Shown here piece after piece: positions 1 to 7,136 of a stretch of DNA of 46,262 bases. The DNA lies in the NCBI GenBank assembly GCA_016208715.1, contig JACQXV010000321.1:1-46262 (forward strand). The letters run 5' to 3'. The translations under genes and the position numbers were made by a program. The stretch's first letter is position 1, and every line of letters starts with the position of its first letter. The notes under the pieces were generated by a model. The model was not told the DNA's origin and ran no database searches. It worked only from the letters and a program-made list of their open reading frames with translations. This stretch comes from Candidatus Woesearchaeota archaeon (lineage in GTDB: Archaea; Nanobdellota; Nanobdellia; Woesearchaeales; UBA11576).

Positions 1-2
1 GT

Positions 3-508
3 ACAGAGCCTTCTGACGGTTTATCATTAAAAATTAGACGATTTATCATTGAAAAGTGGCAAATGCCCTTTCGCCGCCATGCGTTTGCCTGATTATTAAC
101 TGTGCATTCATTGTAGGCTCTGTCCCGAATCTGCCGCTGCCACCCTGCGAACTGAAATGATTTACATTTTGTTAAACATCCTCTCGGCGACAACATCGCT
201 TCAAACCTCCACAGCGAGCGGTGCAGCGGCCGAGCGCAAGCGAGATTCGGGACAGAGCCTTCTGACGGTTTATCATTAAAAATTAGACGATTTATCATTG
301 AAAAGTGGCAAATGTCCTTTCGCCGCCATGCATTTGCCTGATTATTAACTGTGCATTCATTGTAGGCTCTGTCCCGAATCTGCCGCTGCCACCCTGCGAG
401 CTGAAACGATTTACATTGTGCTAGACATCCTCTCGGCAACAACATCGCTTCAAACATCCACAGCGAGCGGTGCAGCGGCCGAGCGCAAGCGAGATTCGGG
501 ACAGGGCC
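3..508 (+). repeat. Tandem 249-bp duplication carrying two family-A palindromic elements
   Basis: Two units with a period of 249 bp (about 3-251 and 252-500) are nearly identical over their whole length. Each has a spacer of about 105-112 bp followed by a 144-bp family-A element (116-259 and 365-508). The elements begin with GGCTCTGTCCCGAATCT and end with its reverse complement; the last copy ends in AGGGCC instead of AGAGCC. The 8 bases before the second element (356-363, TTCATTGT) recur directly after it (509-516), the footprint of a target-site duplication. Bases 1-10 match the end of a further element, so the tandem array probably continues upstream of the window. Confidence 0.9.
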
Positions 509-545
509 TTCATTGTGACAAAAGATTTAAATGAGTAGAATAAAT

Positions 546-694
546 GTATTTGTTTAGCTACTTCAATCGCAGCGTCACCACGACGCTCGCCGAGCACGTA
601 AAACCTATTATCATCAATAATGAGCTGAGAATCGTGTGAGACGATGTGAATGCCATTAGCTCGCGGGTAAGTGGCGACGCTGCTAAACAAATAC
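546..694. repeat. Family-B palindromic element, copy 1
   Basis: This is a 149-bp non-coding element with inverted ends, GTATTTGTTTAGC on the left and GCTAAACAAATAC on the right. It is flanked by the direct repeat AATAAAT (539-545 and 695-701). Its interior, read on the minus strand, shares the motif TTCACATCGTCT...CACGATTCTC with copies at 17268 and 30458. It lies about 50 bp upstream of the glutaredoxin gene. Confidence 0.85.
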
Positions 695-743
695 AATAAA
701 TGAATAATTGATGAGTATCATGTGAAAACTTAATACTATTACA

Positions 744-1064
744 ATGCACAAAACCAAAAGTTCGTCATCCAAGAAGCTGGCAGACAAAAGCCCCGCAGAA
801 AAGACTTCCAAATACCCGCTAGTTAAAGTCTACTCAACTCCAACCTGCCCGTACTGCCACATGGCAAAAGAGTACCTCAAATCAAACAACGTGCCCTTTG
901 AAGACATCAACGTGGCCGCTAACGAAAAAGCGGCCGACGAGATGCAGAAAAAGACAGGACAACTAGGAGTTCCTGTTATCGAGATAGGAAACACAATCAT
1001 TGTCGGGTTTGACAAAGCAGCGATCAATGAAGCGCTCAAGCTCAAACCCAAAGCCGCGTCGTGA
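744..1064 (+). CDS. Glutaredoxin-like thiol-disulfide oxidoreductase
   Basis: The protein has 106 aa. A lysine/serine-rich N-terminal extension of about 25 residues precedes a compact glutaredoxin/NrdH-type fold. The redox motif is Cys35-Pro-Tyr-Cys38, and Pro77 in GVP is the expected cis-proline beside the active site. Family knowledge: such proteins reduce disulfides using glutathione, thioredoxin reductase or another thiol carrier. CPYC is the classic glutaredoxin motif, but the short length and the lack of a clear glutathione-binding signature make an NrdH/YruB-like role equally possible. The gene stands alone between repeat elements, and no partner reductase is visible. The fold is secure; the electron donor is unknown. 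Confidence 0.85.
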   Translation: MHKTKSSSSKKLADKSPAEKTSKYPLVKVYSTPTCPYCHMAKEYLKSNNVPFEDINVAANEKAADEMQKKTGQLGVPVIEIGNTIIVGFDKAAINEALKLKPKAAS

Positions 1065-1167
1065 CATTGCGGCAATGACTTCAACAAGCTTGTACGTACC
1101 TGCGACCATCGTGAAGAAGTCCCGCTACAAAAACCGGCACGTCACAGCCGGTGGCGGCACAACGAAA

Positions 1168-1192
1168 CCCTTCAAGTGAAAAAAGTGAAGGG
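1168..1192. other. Stem-loop downstream of the glutaredoxin gene
   Basis: CCCTTCA and TGAAGGG form a 7-bp stem around an A-rich loop about 100 bp after the glutaredoxin stop codon. It may be a transcript-end structure or part of the repeat mosaic that follows. The function is not known. Confidence 0.35.
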
Positions 1193-1246
1193 CCCAACTT
1201 TCTTGCACGATGCGTGGTCCTCGATACGTTTCATCCGGACGTTTGC

Positions 1247-1450
1247 AATGCGTTAAGATTCCGCCAGTCGTTTGAGTTATGTTTAAATAACAATATTCCG
1301 CCAGTGGTTCACTGGTGGTTTCATGCGCGCCCGCTGATCCTGGAATATTGTTGTGCTCGAAAACCACCGGTCACAGACTGGTGGTTTTTGTGGTGGTTTT
1401 TGACATCTACGAACGTAAGTGAGTATGTGAGACTGGTGGAATCCGCTGAG
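1247..1450. repeat. Family-C element interrupted by a second palindrome
   Basis: The left part (AATGCG-TAAGATTCCGCCAGT and the TTTGAG-TATG stretch after it) and the right part (ACGAACGTAAGTGAGTATGTG, then ACTGGTGGAAT) match the compact 89-bp copy at 30562-30650. About 110 bp of unrelated sequence sit between the two halves here. That insert contains its own inverted repeat (AACAATATTCC at 1289, GGAATATTGTT at 1342) and two small hairpins built from CCGCCAGTG/CACTGGTGG and AAAACCACC/GGTGGTTTT. It fills the gap between the glutaredoxin and CoA-binding genes. Confidence 0.75.
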
Positions 1451-1504
1451 TCAAAAACTCGCTTTTGACGAATAAAACCTCAACTGCGAATATAGGTGAT
1501 ACCA

Positions 1505-1900
1505 ATGCCCAAACTCGAATTAAAACAACCCAAACAAAATGTTGCGATCATTGGTGCATCGCGCGACCGCAGAAAGTACGGCAACAAAGCAGTACGAGCA
1601 TATGCAAGCAAAGGATATGAGGTGTATCCGGTAAATCCAAACACACAACAGATTGAAGAACTCGCATGCTATCCTAAACTCAAAGATGTTCCTGTCAAAC
1701 TTGACATCGTGAGCGTATACGTACCGTCATCCGTCGGGTTGACGCTCGTCGAAGACATCGTACGGGCCAATCCAAAGACCGTGTATCTCAACCCGGGAGC
1801 AGAGTCGCCTGAACTTATCAAGGCGCTCAAAGCGAAAGGACTGCGGCCAACTATGGCCTGCAGCATCCTGGCGATTGGACTTGATCCGGCAAAACTTTGA
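1505..1900 (+). CDS. CoA-binding domain protein (YccU-like)
   Basis: The 131-aa protein is a single Rossmann-fold CoA-binding domain of the CoA_binding_2 type. The N-terminal AIIGASRDRRKYGN is the nucleotide-binding loop, and YEVYPVNP, IVSVYVPS and YLNPGAES follow in the family order. The same fold forms the first domain of acyl-CoA synthetases (NDP-forming). Stand-alone copies bind CoA, but their cellular task is unclear. ATG 1505 is preferred to the in-frame GTG at 1496, because a perfect ribosome site GGTGAT (1495-1500) lies 4 nt before it and overlaps the GTG. It is followed on the same strand by the COG2403-like gene after about 75 nt. Confidence 0.85.
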   Translation: MPKLELKQPKQNVAIIGASRDRRKYGNKAVRAYASKGYEVYPVNPNTQQIEELACYPKLKDVPVKLDIVSVYVPSSVGLTLVEDIVRANPKTVYLNPGAESPELIKALKAKGLRPTMACSILAIGLDPAKL

Positions 1901-1974
1901 TGTCATCATGAAACATGATGCACGTGGATTTTCCCCGTGTTTGATCTAAATTGTGATTTTTCAGCGTGATTCGT

Positions 1975-3354
1975 ATGTTTCAAAAAAGAGAGACGTTCGG
2001 CAGTGAGACCGACAAGAGCATTGAGCCCGCCCGCGTCATAATCATGGGCGCCGCGGGGCGAGACTTTCATGACTTCAACACACGCTTTCGCAATAATCCC
2101 TGTGAGCGCGTCATCTGTTTTACCGCAGCCCAAATCCCTAACATAGAAGGTCGACGGTATCCTGCTGAACTCGCGGGACCACGCTATCCCAACGGCATTC
2201 TGATCTATGCAGAAGAAGAGCTGCCTTCTTTGATTAAGAAATACAACGTCAACACAGTCTACCTCTCATACAGCGATCTATCACATATTGACGTGATGCA
2301 CAAAGCATCAGTTGTGCTAGCAAGCGGTGCAAACTTTGCACTTCTTGGACCCAGGTCAGTATTCCTTCACGCCGCTGTTCCAGTAATCGCGGTGTGTGCG
2401 GTTAGAACAGGAAGCGGAAAAAGCCAGACATCACGCTACGTTGCGAAATACTACAAAAACAAAGGCGCCCGCGTAGTTGTGTTGCGCCACCCCATGCCCT
2501 ACGGCGACCTGAGCAAACAAGCGGTGCAGCGATTTGCTACGTATGCTGATCTCGACGCTCACAAATGCACGATCGAGGAACGCGAAGAATATGAACCCCA
2601 CATCGCAAACGGCATAGTTGTCTACGCAGGCATCGACTACCAGAGAATCCTGGCCCTTGCCGAACGAGAAGCAGACATCATCATCTGGGACGGAGGCAAC
2701 AACGACATTCCATTCATTAAACCAAATCTCCACATCGTTGTCGTCGACCCGCACCGCGCAGGGCATGAGATCACGTATCACCCCGGCGAAACCAATTTTC
2801 GCATGGCAGACGTCCTCATCATTAACAAAATCGACTCTGCACAAGAACACGAAGTCGCAGTGGTAGAAAAGAACATCAAACTCTACAATCCAAAAGCAGT
2901 CGTCGTTAAGGCAGCATCCCCCCTTCGCATCGATTCACCACAGCGTATAGCCGGAGCGCGAGTGCTCGTCATAGAGGATGGTCCTACGCTTACGCACGGA
3001 GGCATGTTGTACGGCGCGGGCATGCTTGCAGCAAAACGCCATCATGCCCGCGAAATCATCGACGCGCAAAAATACGCGGCAGGAAGCATCAGGGACATCT
3101 ATAAAAAATATCCGGCGCTCCACAAGATACTGCCCGCAATGGGGTACAGCAAAGCGCAAGTTGCAGATCTTGAAAAGACAATTAATCGCGCCAATTGCGA
3201 CCTTGTGATAGACGCAAGTCCGGTGGACATATCACGCATACTCAAAGTCAACAAACCAATAGTCAGCGTCCGTTACGAACTCGCTGAGGTAGGGAAGCCA
3301 AAGCTGCCGAAAATCCTCTCGCGAATCAGGATCAAACTACAGGACGCGCATTGA
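1975..3354 (+). CDS. Cyclic 2,3-diphosphoglycerate synthetase-like GTPase (COG2403 family)
   Basis: The 459-aa protein has an N-terminal Rossmann-like part (ARVIIMGAAGRDFHDFN), then a P-loop domain with TGSGKS at about residues 145-150, a Walker-B-like IIIWDGGNND near 240, and the guanine-specificity motif NKID near 285. This order matches the COG2403 'predicted GTPase' family, related to cyclic 2,3-diphosphoglycerate synthetase of methanogens. Many members occur in organisms without that osmolyte, so the product is uncertain. ATG 1975 has GTGAT 5 nt upstream; an alternative GTG lies at 1966. A family-D repeat begins 2 nt after the stop codon, and an ornithine carbamoyltransferase-like gene follows. 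Whether the two act together is inference. Confidence 0.75.
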   Translation: MFQKRETFGSETDKSIEPARVIIMGAAGRDFHDFNTRFRNNPCERVICFTAAQIPNIEGRRYPAELAGPRYPNGILIYAEEELPSLIKKYNVNTVYLSYSDLSHIDVMHKASVVLASGANFALLGPRSVFLHAAVPVIAVCAVRTGSGKSQTSRYVAKYYKNKGARVVVLRHPMPYGDLSKQAVQRFATYADLDAHKCTIEEREEYEPHIANGIVVYAGIDYQRILALAEREADIIIWDGGNNDIPFIKPNLHIVVVDPHRAGHEITYHPGETNFRMADVLIINKIDSAQEHEVAVVEKNIKLYNPKAVVVKAASPLRIDSPQRIAGARVLVIEDGPTLTHGGMLYGAGMLAAKRHHAREIIDAQKYAAGSIRDIYKKYPALHKILPAMGYSKAQVADLEKTINRANCDLVIDASPVDISRILKVNKPIVSVRYELAEVGKPKLPKILSRIRIKLQDAH

Positions 3355-3356
3355 GA

Positions 3357-3494
3357 TTGTCATAAAAATCCGCCGAAAGCGCCCTATCTCGGGCTAAAGC
3401 CAGAAGGCTTGACGGGCACTTTCTTTGACTGCGGATTTTTAGGACGCCAAAAAAGAGCCAACGCCCTAAAGGGCAGGGCTATCTTTTTTGGGCG
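3357..3494. repeat. Family-D nested hairpin repeat, copy 1
   Basis: This 138-bp sequence is about 90% identical by eye to 25005-25141. The outer stem is AAAAATCCGC/GCGGATTTTT, the middle stem GAAAGCGCCC/GGGCACTTTC, and the inner stem has a TAAA loop that is damaged in this copy (GGGCTAAAGCC). A second hairpin follows, CGCCAAAAAAGAG...TCTTTTTTGGGCG, with ACGCCCTAAAGGGC inside. It lies just upstream of the promoter of the carbamoyltransferase gene. The TAAA-loop stem-loops resemble the ends of IS200/IS605-family elements. Confidence 0.85.
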
Positions 3495-3511
3495 TATGCT
3501 GATTATATGGT

Positions 3512-3519
3512 GCTTATAT
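3512..3519 (+). promoter_or_regulatory. Probable TATA box for the carbamoyltransferase gene
   Basis: GCTTATATG lies about 25 nt upstream of the in-frame ATG at 3541, which would make the transcript leaderless if that ATG is used. The decamer TATGCTGATT occurs twice around it (3495 and 3516). Confidence 0.45.
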
Positions 3520-3555
3520 GCTGATTGTGTGATGAATTGTATGATTGGCGCAATT

Positions 3556-4494
3556 ATGTTATCAACAAAACACTTCCTTTCCATTGCTGATCTTTCTACA
3601 CACGAACTACAAGAGCTTATAGACTTCTCGCTTCTTGTCAAGCGCAAACCTCAGCGCTACAATCGCGCCCTTGCAGGCAAACAGCTTCTGATGCTTTTTG
3701 CAAAGCCTTCTTTGCGCACACGGCTTTCATTCGAAGTAGGCATGCGCCAGCTTGGAGGAGACGCCATATTCTACCCATTGAAGGACTCGCCGCTTGGAAT
3801 AAAAGAATCAATCGAGGACACGGCGAAAACCTCCTCGCGCTTTGTTGACGCGATCATGGCGCGCCTGTACGCACATGCAGATCTTCTTACCCTCGCAAAG
3901 AATTCACGAGTGCCAGTCATCAATGGGCTGACTGATTTTTCACATCCGTGCCAGGCGCTTGCTGATCTCGTCACCATCTTTGAACGTAAGAAACGGTTTG
4001 CTGGTCTTAAGCTCGCGTACTTTGGCGATGGAAAGAACAACACATGCCATTCATTGCTCGAAGCGTGCGCAAAACTAGGAGTAAACATGATTGTCGCAGC
4101 ACCCAAGCAGCAGGAATTCCAGCCAGACAGCGGCGTTCTTGATGCTGCTAAAGTCGAGGCATACAAGAACCACTGTCTGATTGATGTGACCACGGACGCG
4201 CATTTTGCAGCGGCTAACGCAGACGTTCTCTACACGGATGCATGGATGAGCTACCACGTCAGCACAAAAGAACACGCGCGACGTCGAAAAGTGCTTAAAC
4301 CATATCAGGTTAATGAAGAACTGCTGTCTCTTGCCAGGAAAGATGCAACCTTTATGCACTGCCTGCCAGCCAAACGAGGCGAGGAAGTCACAAGCGAAGT
4401 CATCGATGGTCCCAGCAGTCTGGTGTTTGATCAGGCTGAAAATCGCCTGTATGCACAAAAAGCACTCTTGATACGCCTACTCAAAGGTAGATGA
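3556..4494 (+). CDS. argF: Ornithine carbamoyltransferase-like enzyme with altered SMG loop
   Basis: The protein has 312 aa, the usual length for the family. Carbamoyl-phosphate motifs are intact: S52-L-R-T-R56, R103 with H107 in RLYAH, H130-P-C-Q133 and the catalytic HCLP at 268-271. The loop that binds the ornithine side chain is normally D-x-W-x-S-M-G; here it reads D228-A-W-M-S232-Y-H, so Met and Gly are replaced. The enzyme may be a normal ornithine carbamoyltransferase (carbamoyl phosphate + ornithine to citrulline) with a drifted loop, or may accept another amine. ATG 3556 matches family N-termini; ATG 3541 in the same frame fits a leaderless transcript. No other arginine gene lies in the window. 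Confidence 0.85.
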   Translation: MLSTKHFLSIADLSTHELQELIDFSLLVKRKPQRYNRALAGKQLLMLFAKPSLRTRLSFEVGMRQLGGDAIFYPLKDSPLGIKESIEDTAKTSSRFVDAIMARLYAHADLLTLAKNSRVPVINGLTDFSHPCQALADLVTIFERKKRFAGLKLAYFGDGKNNTCHSLLEACAKLGVNMIVAAPKQQEFQPDSGVLDAAKVEAYKNHCLIDVTTDAHFAAANADVLYTDAWMSYHVSTKEHARRRKVLKPYQVNEELLSLARKDATFMHCLPAKRGEEVTSEVIDGPSSLVFDQAENRLYAQKALLIRLLKGR

Positions 4495-4580
4495 AAAAGA
4501 GGTTGAAAAAAGGTGAAAAATTAAGAAATAAATGGATGGCACGGCATTTTGCTGCTTTTTAACATTTTGTGTCGTTATTT

Positions 4581-4589
4581 TTTTATAAT
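4581..4589 (+). promoter_or_regulatory. TATA box for leaderless glycosyltransferase transcript
   Basis: TTTTATAAT is centred about 25 nt before the ATG at 4610. This is the spacing expected when transcription starts at or next to the start codon, as is common in archaea. Confidence 0.6.
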
Positions 4590-4609
4590 ATGACTTCTTT
4601 CATGTATAG

Positions 4610-5323
4610 ATGCAACAACCCCGCGTCCTCATAGGCTGTGTCACGTGCGATCAGGATGAACAATTCCTTGACCAATTCATGGAAGCAGCGCATGCACAGG
4701 ACAACAAGAACTTTGATGTGCTCTTTGTAGACAATTCTGTACGCGATGCATATTTTGAACGCTTGAAACGGACAGGAGCGCGCTGTATTCGCGACACCGC
4801 AGGAGGAATCACGATCGTTAAAATCACGCGCGGGCGCAACATGATCAGAGAGTATGCACTAGCCCATGACTATGATTATCTCTTCTTTGTCGATACCGAC
4901 ATTGTGATCCCGCGGTTTGCTCTCAGCCGTTTGCTCTCGCACGGCAAAGACATCGCATGCGGAGTCTACTTATCAGAGATAAATTATGCAGGCCACAAGT
5001 TTGTCGCGCCGATCCTTTTCGATTTCGGAGATGAGGAAAGTGGAAGGATCTATAACGTCCGCGGCGTGGTGCGCGACCGACTCATCGAAGTCGCGGCGAC
5101 AGGATTCGGCTGTATGCTTCTTTCTCGCCGCGTTCTTCAAGACATCGGGTATCGGTACAATCCTGCGATCAACTCCGGAGAAGACATCTTGTTCTGCCTT
5201 GACGCGCGGGCAAAAGGTTATAAAATCTATTGCGATACTTCCGTAAAGTGTGATCATTACGGGTATCCGCCGCAGGATAAACGCAACAGCAAACAATTAT
5301 GGCAAACGTATCTCACAGTTTAA
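4610..5323 (+). CDS. GT-A fold glycosyltransferase (family 2-like)
   Basis: The 237-aa protein begins with the beta strand RVLIGCVTCDQDEQF. The sugar-nucleotide metal motif Asp-Thr-Asp lies in FFVDTDIVIP near residue 97, and an acidic acceptor-side motif NSGEDILFCLDARAKGY near 195 precedes the typical strand with CDHYG. No membrane segment is visible, so it is probably cytosolic or peripheral. The family transfers sugars from NDP-sugars to lipids, proteins or glycans; the substrate cannot be read from sequence. A copper lipoprotein gene follows after 22 nt on the same strand, suggesting co-transcription but not a shared pathway. Confidence 0.8.
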   Translation: MQQPRVLIGCVTCDQDEQFLDQFMEAAHAQDNKNFDVLFVDNSVRDAYFERLKRTGARCIRDTAGGITIVKITRGRNMIREYALAHDYDYLFFVDTDIVIPRFALSRLLSHGKDIACGVYLSEINYAGHKFVAPILFDFGDEESGRIYNVRGVVRDRLIEVAATGFGCMLLSRRVLQDIGYRYNPAINSGEDILFCLDARAKGYKIYCDTSVKCDHYGYPPQDKRNSKQLWQTYLTV

Positions 5324-5345
5324 CACCCAAAAAAGAGTTTTTCCC

Positions 5346-5975
5346 ATGAACCGGCCAGTTGTTGTTTTGTCGATAATTGTACTTGTCGCTCTTAGCGCCT
5401 GCACACGATATGGGCAGCCGGCGAGTAAAGAGCCCGCAACTGAACAAGCGCCTCCCACGCAAAGTCCATCCACGCCCGCACCACAAGAAACATCGCAAAC
5501 AACTCCCGCAACGCAGTCCTTAGAACAACGACCAGAGCAAGAATCTGAACAAAAACTGACTGAAACGCAACCCGCGCAGCAAACGCAGCAAATGAATCAG
5601 ACAACTCCGCCTCCAGCTCAGCCGCAAGAGGCTTTGACGAAGTCTTCAAAATTTAAACCCGCAACCGAACCACTCGTAAAAGAAGTAAAGACAGAAGAAG
5701 TAAAGAAATTTGATATTGTTGTCAAACAATGGGAGTTCATTCCAGACACGATCACAGTGAACGTTGGAGATAAAGTAGAATTCAAGCTAATAAACCATGA
5801 CGTGCCCCATGGATTCTATTTGCCCGCCTTTGGCGTCAGCGAATACCTTGGTAGGGGAGAAAACGCGACAGCGAAATTCACGGCAGACAAAGGAGGTCAA
5901 TTCGGGTTCTCTTGCAATGTGTACTGCGGCGCAGGACATGGCAATATGGTTGGAAAGCTCGTAGTGAACCCGTAA
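5346..5975 (+). CDS. Cupredoxin lipoprotein with CuA-type copper site
   Basis: The protein has 209 aa. Residues 1-18 are a hydrophobic signal ending in the lipobox L16-S-A-C19, so the mature protein should be lipid-anchored outside the membrane. About 110 residues of Pro/Gln/Thr/Glu-rich linker follow. The C-terminal 90 residues are a cupredoxin domain with His155 in VPHGF and the cluster C190-N-V-Y-C194-G-A-G-H198-G-N-M201. The spacing C-x3-C-x3-H-x2-M with an upstream His is the CuA binuclear site of cytochrome oxidase subunit II and nitrous-oxide reductase. No oxidase gene is nearby, so it may be an electron carrier or copper carrier. ATG 5346 was chosen because the signal peptide starts there. 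Confidence 0.88.
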   Translation: MNRPVVVLSIIVLVALSACTRYGQPASKEPATEQAPPTQSPSTPAPQETSQTTPATQSLEQRPEQESEQKLTETQPAQQTQQMNQTTPPPAQPQEALTKSSKFKPATEPLVKEVKTEEVKKFDIVVKQWEFIPDTITVNVGDKVEFKLINHDVPHGFYLPAFGVSEYLGRGENATAKFTADKGGQFGFSCNVYCGAGHGNMVGKLVVNP

Positions 5976-6004
5976 GAATCTTTTCTATTCTTATATTAAC
6001 TTTG

Positions 6005-6090
6005 GTATTTGTTTAGCTAATCGCTCTCACAGCGTCGCCACCGACCCGCGAACTTGCGAACGATGGATACGATCACACGACTCTTGGAAT
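6005..6090 (+). repeat. Left end of a family-B element (remnant)
   Basis: GTATTTGTTTAGC and the following stretch with CAGCGTCGCCACCGACC match the ends of the family-B copies at 546 (reverse strand) and 30458. No matching right end was found in the rest of this 345-bp gap, so the copy looks truncated or decayed. The remaining gap sequence to 6280 shows nothing I can assign. Confidence 0.6.
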
Positions 6091-6290
6091 ACTCATTCTG
6101 ATTTCACTAAACTTGCAAGCCAGATGACACCCACGACTGGCAAATCAATCCTGTTCCCACTAAAATGTGCATCTGCAACCATACTCTCACTCCGATGATT
6201 GAGTATTTATTATTCTCTATCTTATAAGATATATTTTCTTAAAATTGACATGCTGATAGTTGTCGTCGACAAAGTAATAGAATAGAAATA

Positions 6291-6299
6291 TTTTTATAT
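6291..6299 (+). promoter_or_regulatory. TATA box of the accessory-island operon
   Basis: TTTTTATAT lies about 26 nt upstream of ATG 6321 and follows an A-rich BRE-like stretch. This implies a leaderless first gene and a transcript that could run through the closely packed genes to 7888 or 9498. Confidence 0.55.
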
Positions 6300-6320
6300 T
6301 TCTATCTTTTCACGCATAGG

Positions 6321-6518
6321 ATGGTCGTCAGAACTGAGATTCAATTGCCAAATGGGACGAAAGTTGTTGTCGAGGGAACGGAAGAAGAAGTGATCCGCGT
6401 GGCAGGTGCACTTCAAGTCGCTTCGCGAGTACCTATGCGTCATCCACAAGATTACACTAAAAAAGCAGCGAAAACGGCGCTTTCGCGCGCGGGCCCCGTT
6501 TACTATTGGTCCAGATAA
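6321..6518 (+). CDS. Small protein of unknown function, first gene of accessory island
   Basis: The 65-aa protein starts with a strand-rich segment (RTEIQLPNGTKVVVEG, then EEEVIRVAGAL) and ends in a basic, aromatic tail. I recognise no family. Support for coding comes from the TATA box at the right distance, natural codon use, and a following gene in the same frame only 18 nt after the TAA stop (6516-6518). It could be one half of a single protein read through that stop; see 6537-6698. Its place ahead of unknown genes and a restriction-modification pair suggests an accessory or defence-linked role, which is inference. Confidence 0.55.
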   Translation: MVVRTEIQLPNGTKVVVEGTEEEVIRVAGALQVASRVPMRHPQDYTKKAAKTALSRAGPVYYWSR

Positions 6519-6536
6519 CCGTTCAACAGGATAGGG

Positions 6537-6698
6537 GTGGCCTCGCTCTGCAAGTGCGGTTTTCACGTCTCCGAGGCTTCTCGGCTGGGAAAAAAACCCA
6601 TCCTGTGCGAGCTCTGTAATGTATGTAAGATTGTTCAACAGAAGCTACTCAGACGGTACAAAGAAGGAGCAGGAACGTGGAAATACACCAACAAGTAG
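6537..6698 (+). CDS. Small zinc-ribbon-like protein
   Basis: The protein has 53 aa from GTG 6537. The cysteine pattern C-x-C near the N-terminus and C-x2-C-x2-C in ILCELCNVCKIV suggests a small metal-binding knuckle, followed by a basic tail (KLLRRYKEG). The reading frame is the same as that of the preceding 65-aa gene and is separated from it only by one TAA, so readthrough or a recent nonsense change is possible. The stop TAG (6696-6698) directly abuts the ATG of the next gene, the packing expected inside an operon. No homologous family is recognised. Confidence 0.55.
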   Translation: MASLCKCGFHVSEASRLGKKPILCELCNVCKIVQQKLLRRYKEGAGTWKYTNK

Positions 6699-7136
6699 AT
6701 GGATATGAACGCAAAAATTACGATACACCTTGAGGATGGGCGGGTTCTGGAAGGTGTAGTCGTATTGCACCAGACAGGAAATGTCAAAGCAATCGCAGGA
6801 AGAAATACTCCGCAAAGAATCCATTCGCTCAAAAAGAAAAAGAGCAAACTTGCTGTTTGTGTAGACCAGTTGGAGTTGCAGGGATATTTTACTGAGAAAC
6901 CAGTGATGACCACTCCCGAATTGCTCAAGGCATTGCATCTTAAGTGTAACAAAAAATTAAAAGAGAAAAACGCTACAAGAGACTTAGGCAAATTGGTGGT
7001 CGAGGGAACACTCCAGCGTGATGAATTGCCTCCCGGACAGGGTCGACCTAGAGGAGCGCAGATATGGTTTTTGCCCAGTACAGACAAGAAGGTAATTGCT
7101 GATTACAAGAAAGCTAATGCAGGCTCCCAAAAATGA
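6699..7136 (+). CDS. Uncharacterised 145-aa protein
   Basis: The start directly follows the previous stop codon; an alternative ATG is at 6705. The N-terminal part is beta-rich (KITIHLEDGRVLEGVVV), the middle is very basic (HSLKKKKSK) and the C-terminal half contains a possible helix-turn-helix-like segment (TTPELLKALHLKCNKKLKE, then KLVVEGTLQRDEL). That layout would suit a small nucleic-acid-binding protein, but I recognise no named family. It overlaps the next gene by 4 nt (ATGA), which argues for coupled translation. Confidence 0.6.
   Translation: MDMNAKITIHLEDGRVLEGVVVLHQTGNVKAIAGRNTPQRIHSLKKKKSKLAVCVDQLELQGYFTEKPVMTTPELLKALHLKCNKKLKEKNATRDLGKLVVEGTLQRDELPPGQGRPRGAQIWFLPSTDKKVIADYKKANAGSQK

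Noticed and set aside
3..508. Possible CRISPR array from repeated units
   Set aside because: The repeats are 249 bp with near-identical spacers and internal palindromes; this is tandem duplication, and no short-repeat/variable-spacer pattern or cas gene is present.
421..696. 91-aa minus-strand open frame
   Set aside because: It spans the end of a family-A element and the whole family-B element; no protein-like pattern is present.
1151..1468. 105-aa open frame between the glutaredoxin and CoA-binding genes
   Set aside because: It runs through the family-C palindrome mosaic; its sequence is a translation of inverted repeats with odd composition (strings of Trp and Phe).
3357..3494. Family-D sequence as a riboswitch of the carbamoyltransferase gene
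   Set aside because: The same sequence lies at 25005 in an unrelated place, and here it is upstream of the likely TATA box, so it would not be in the mRNA leader.
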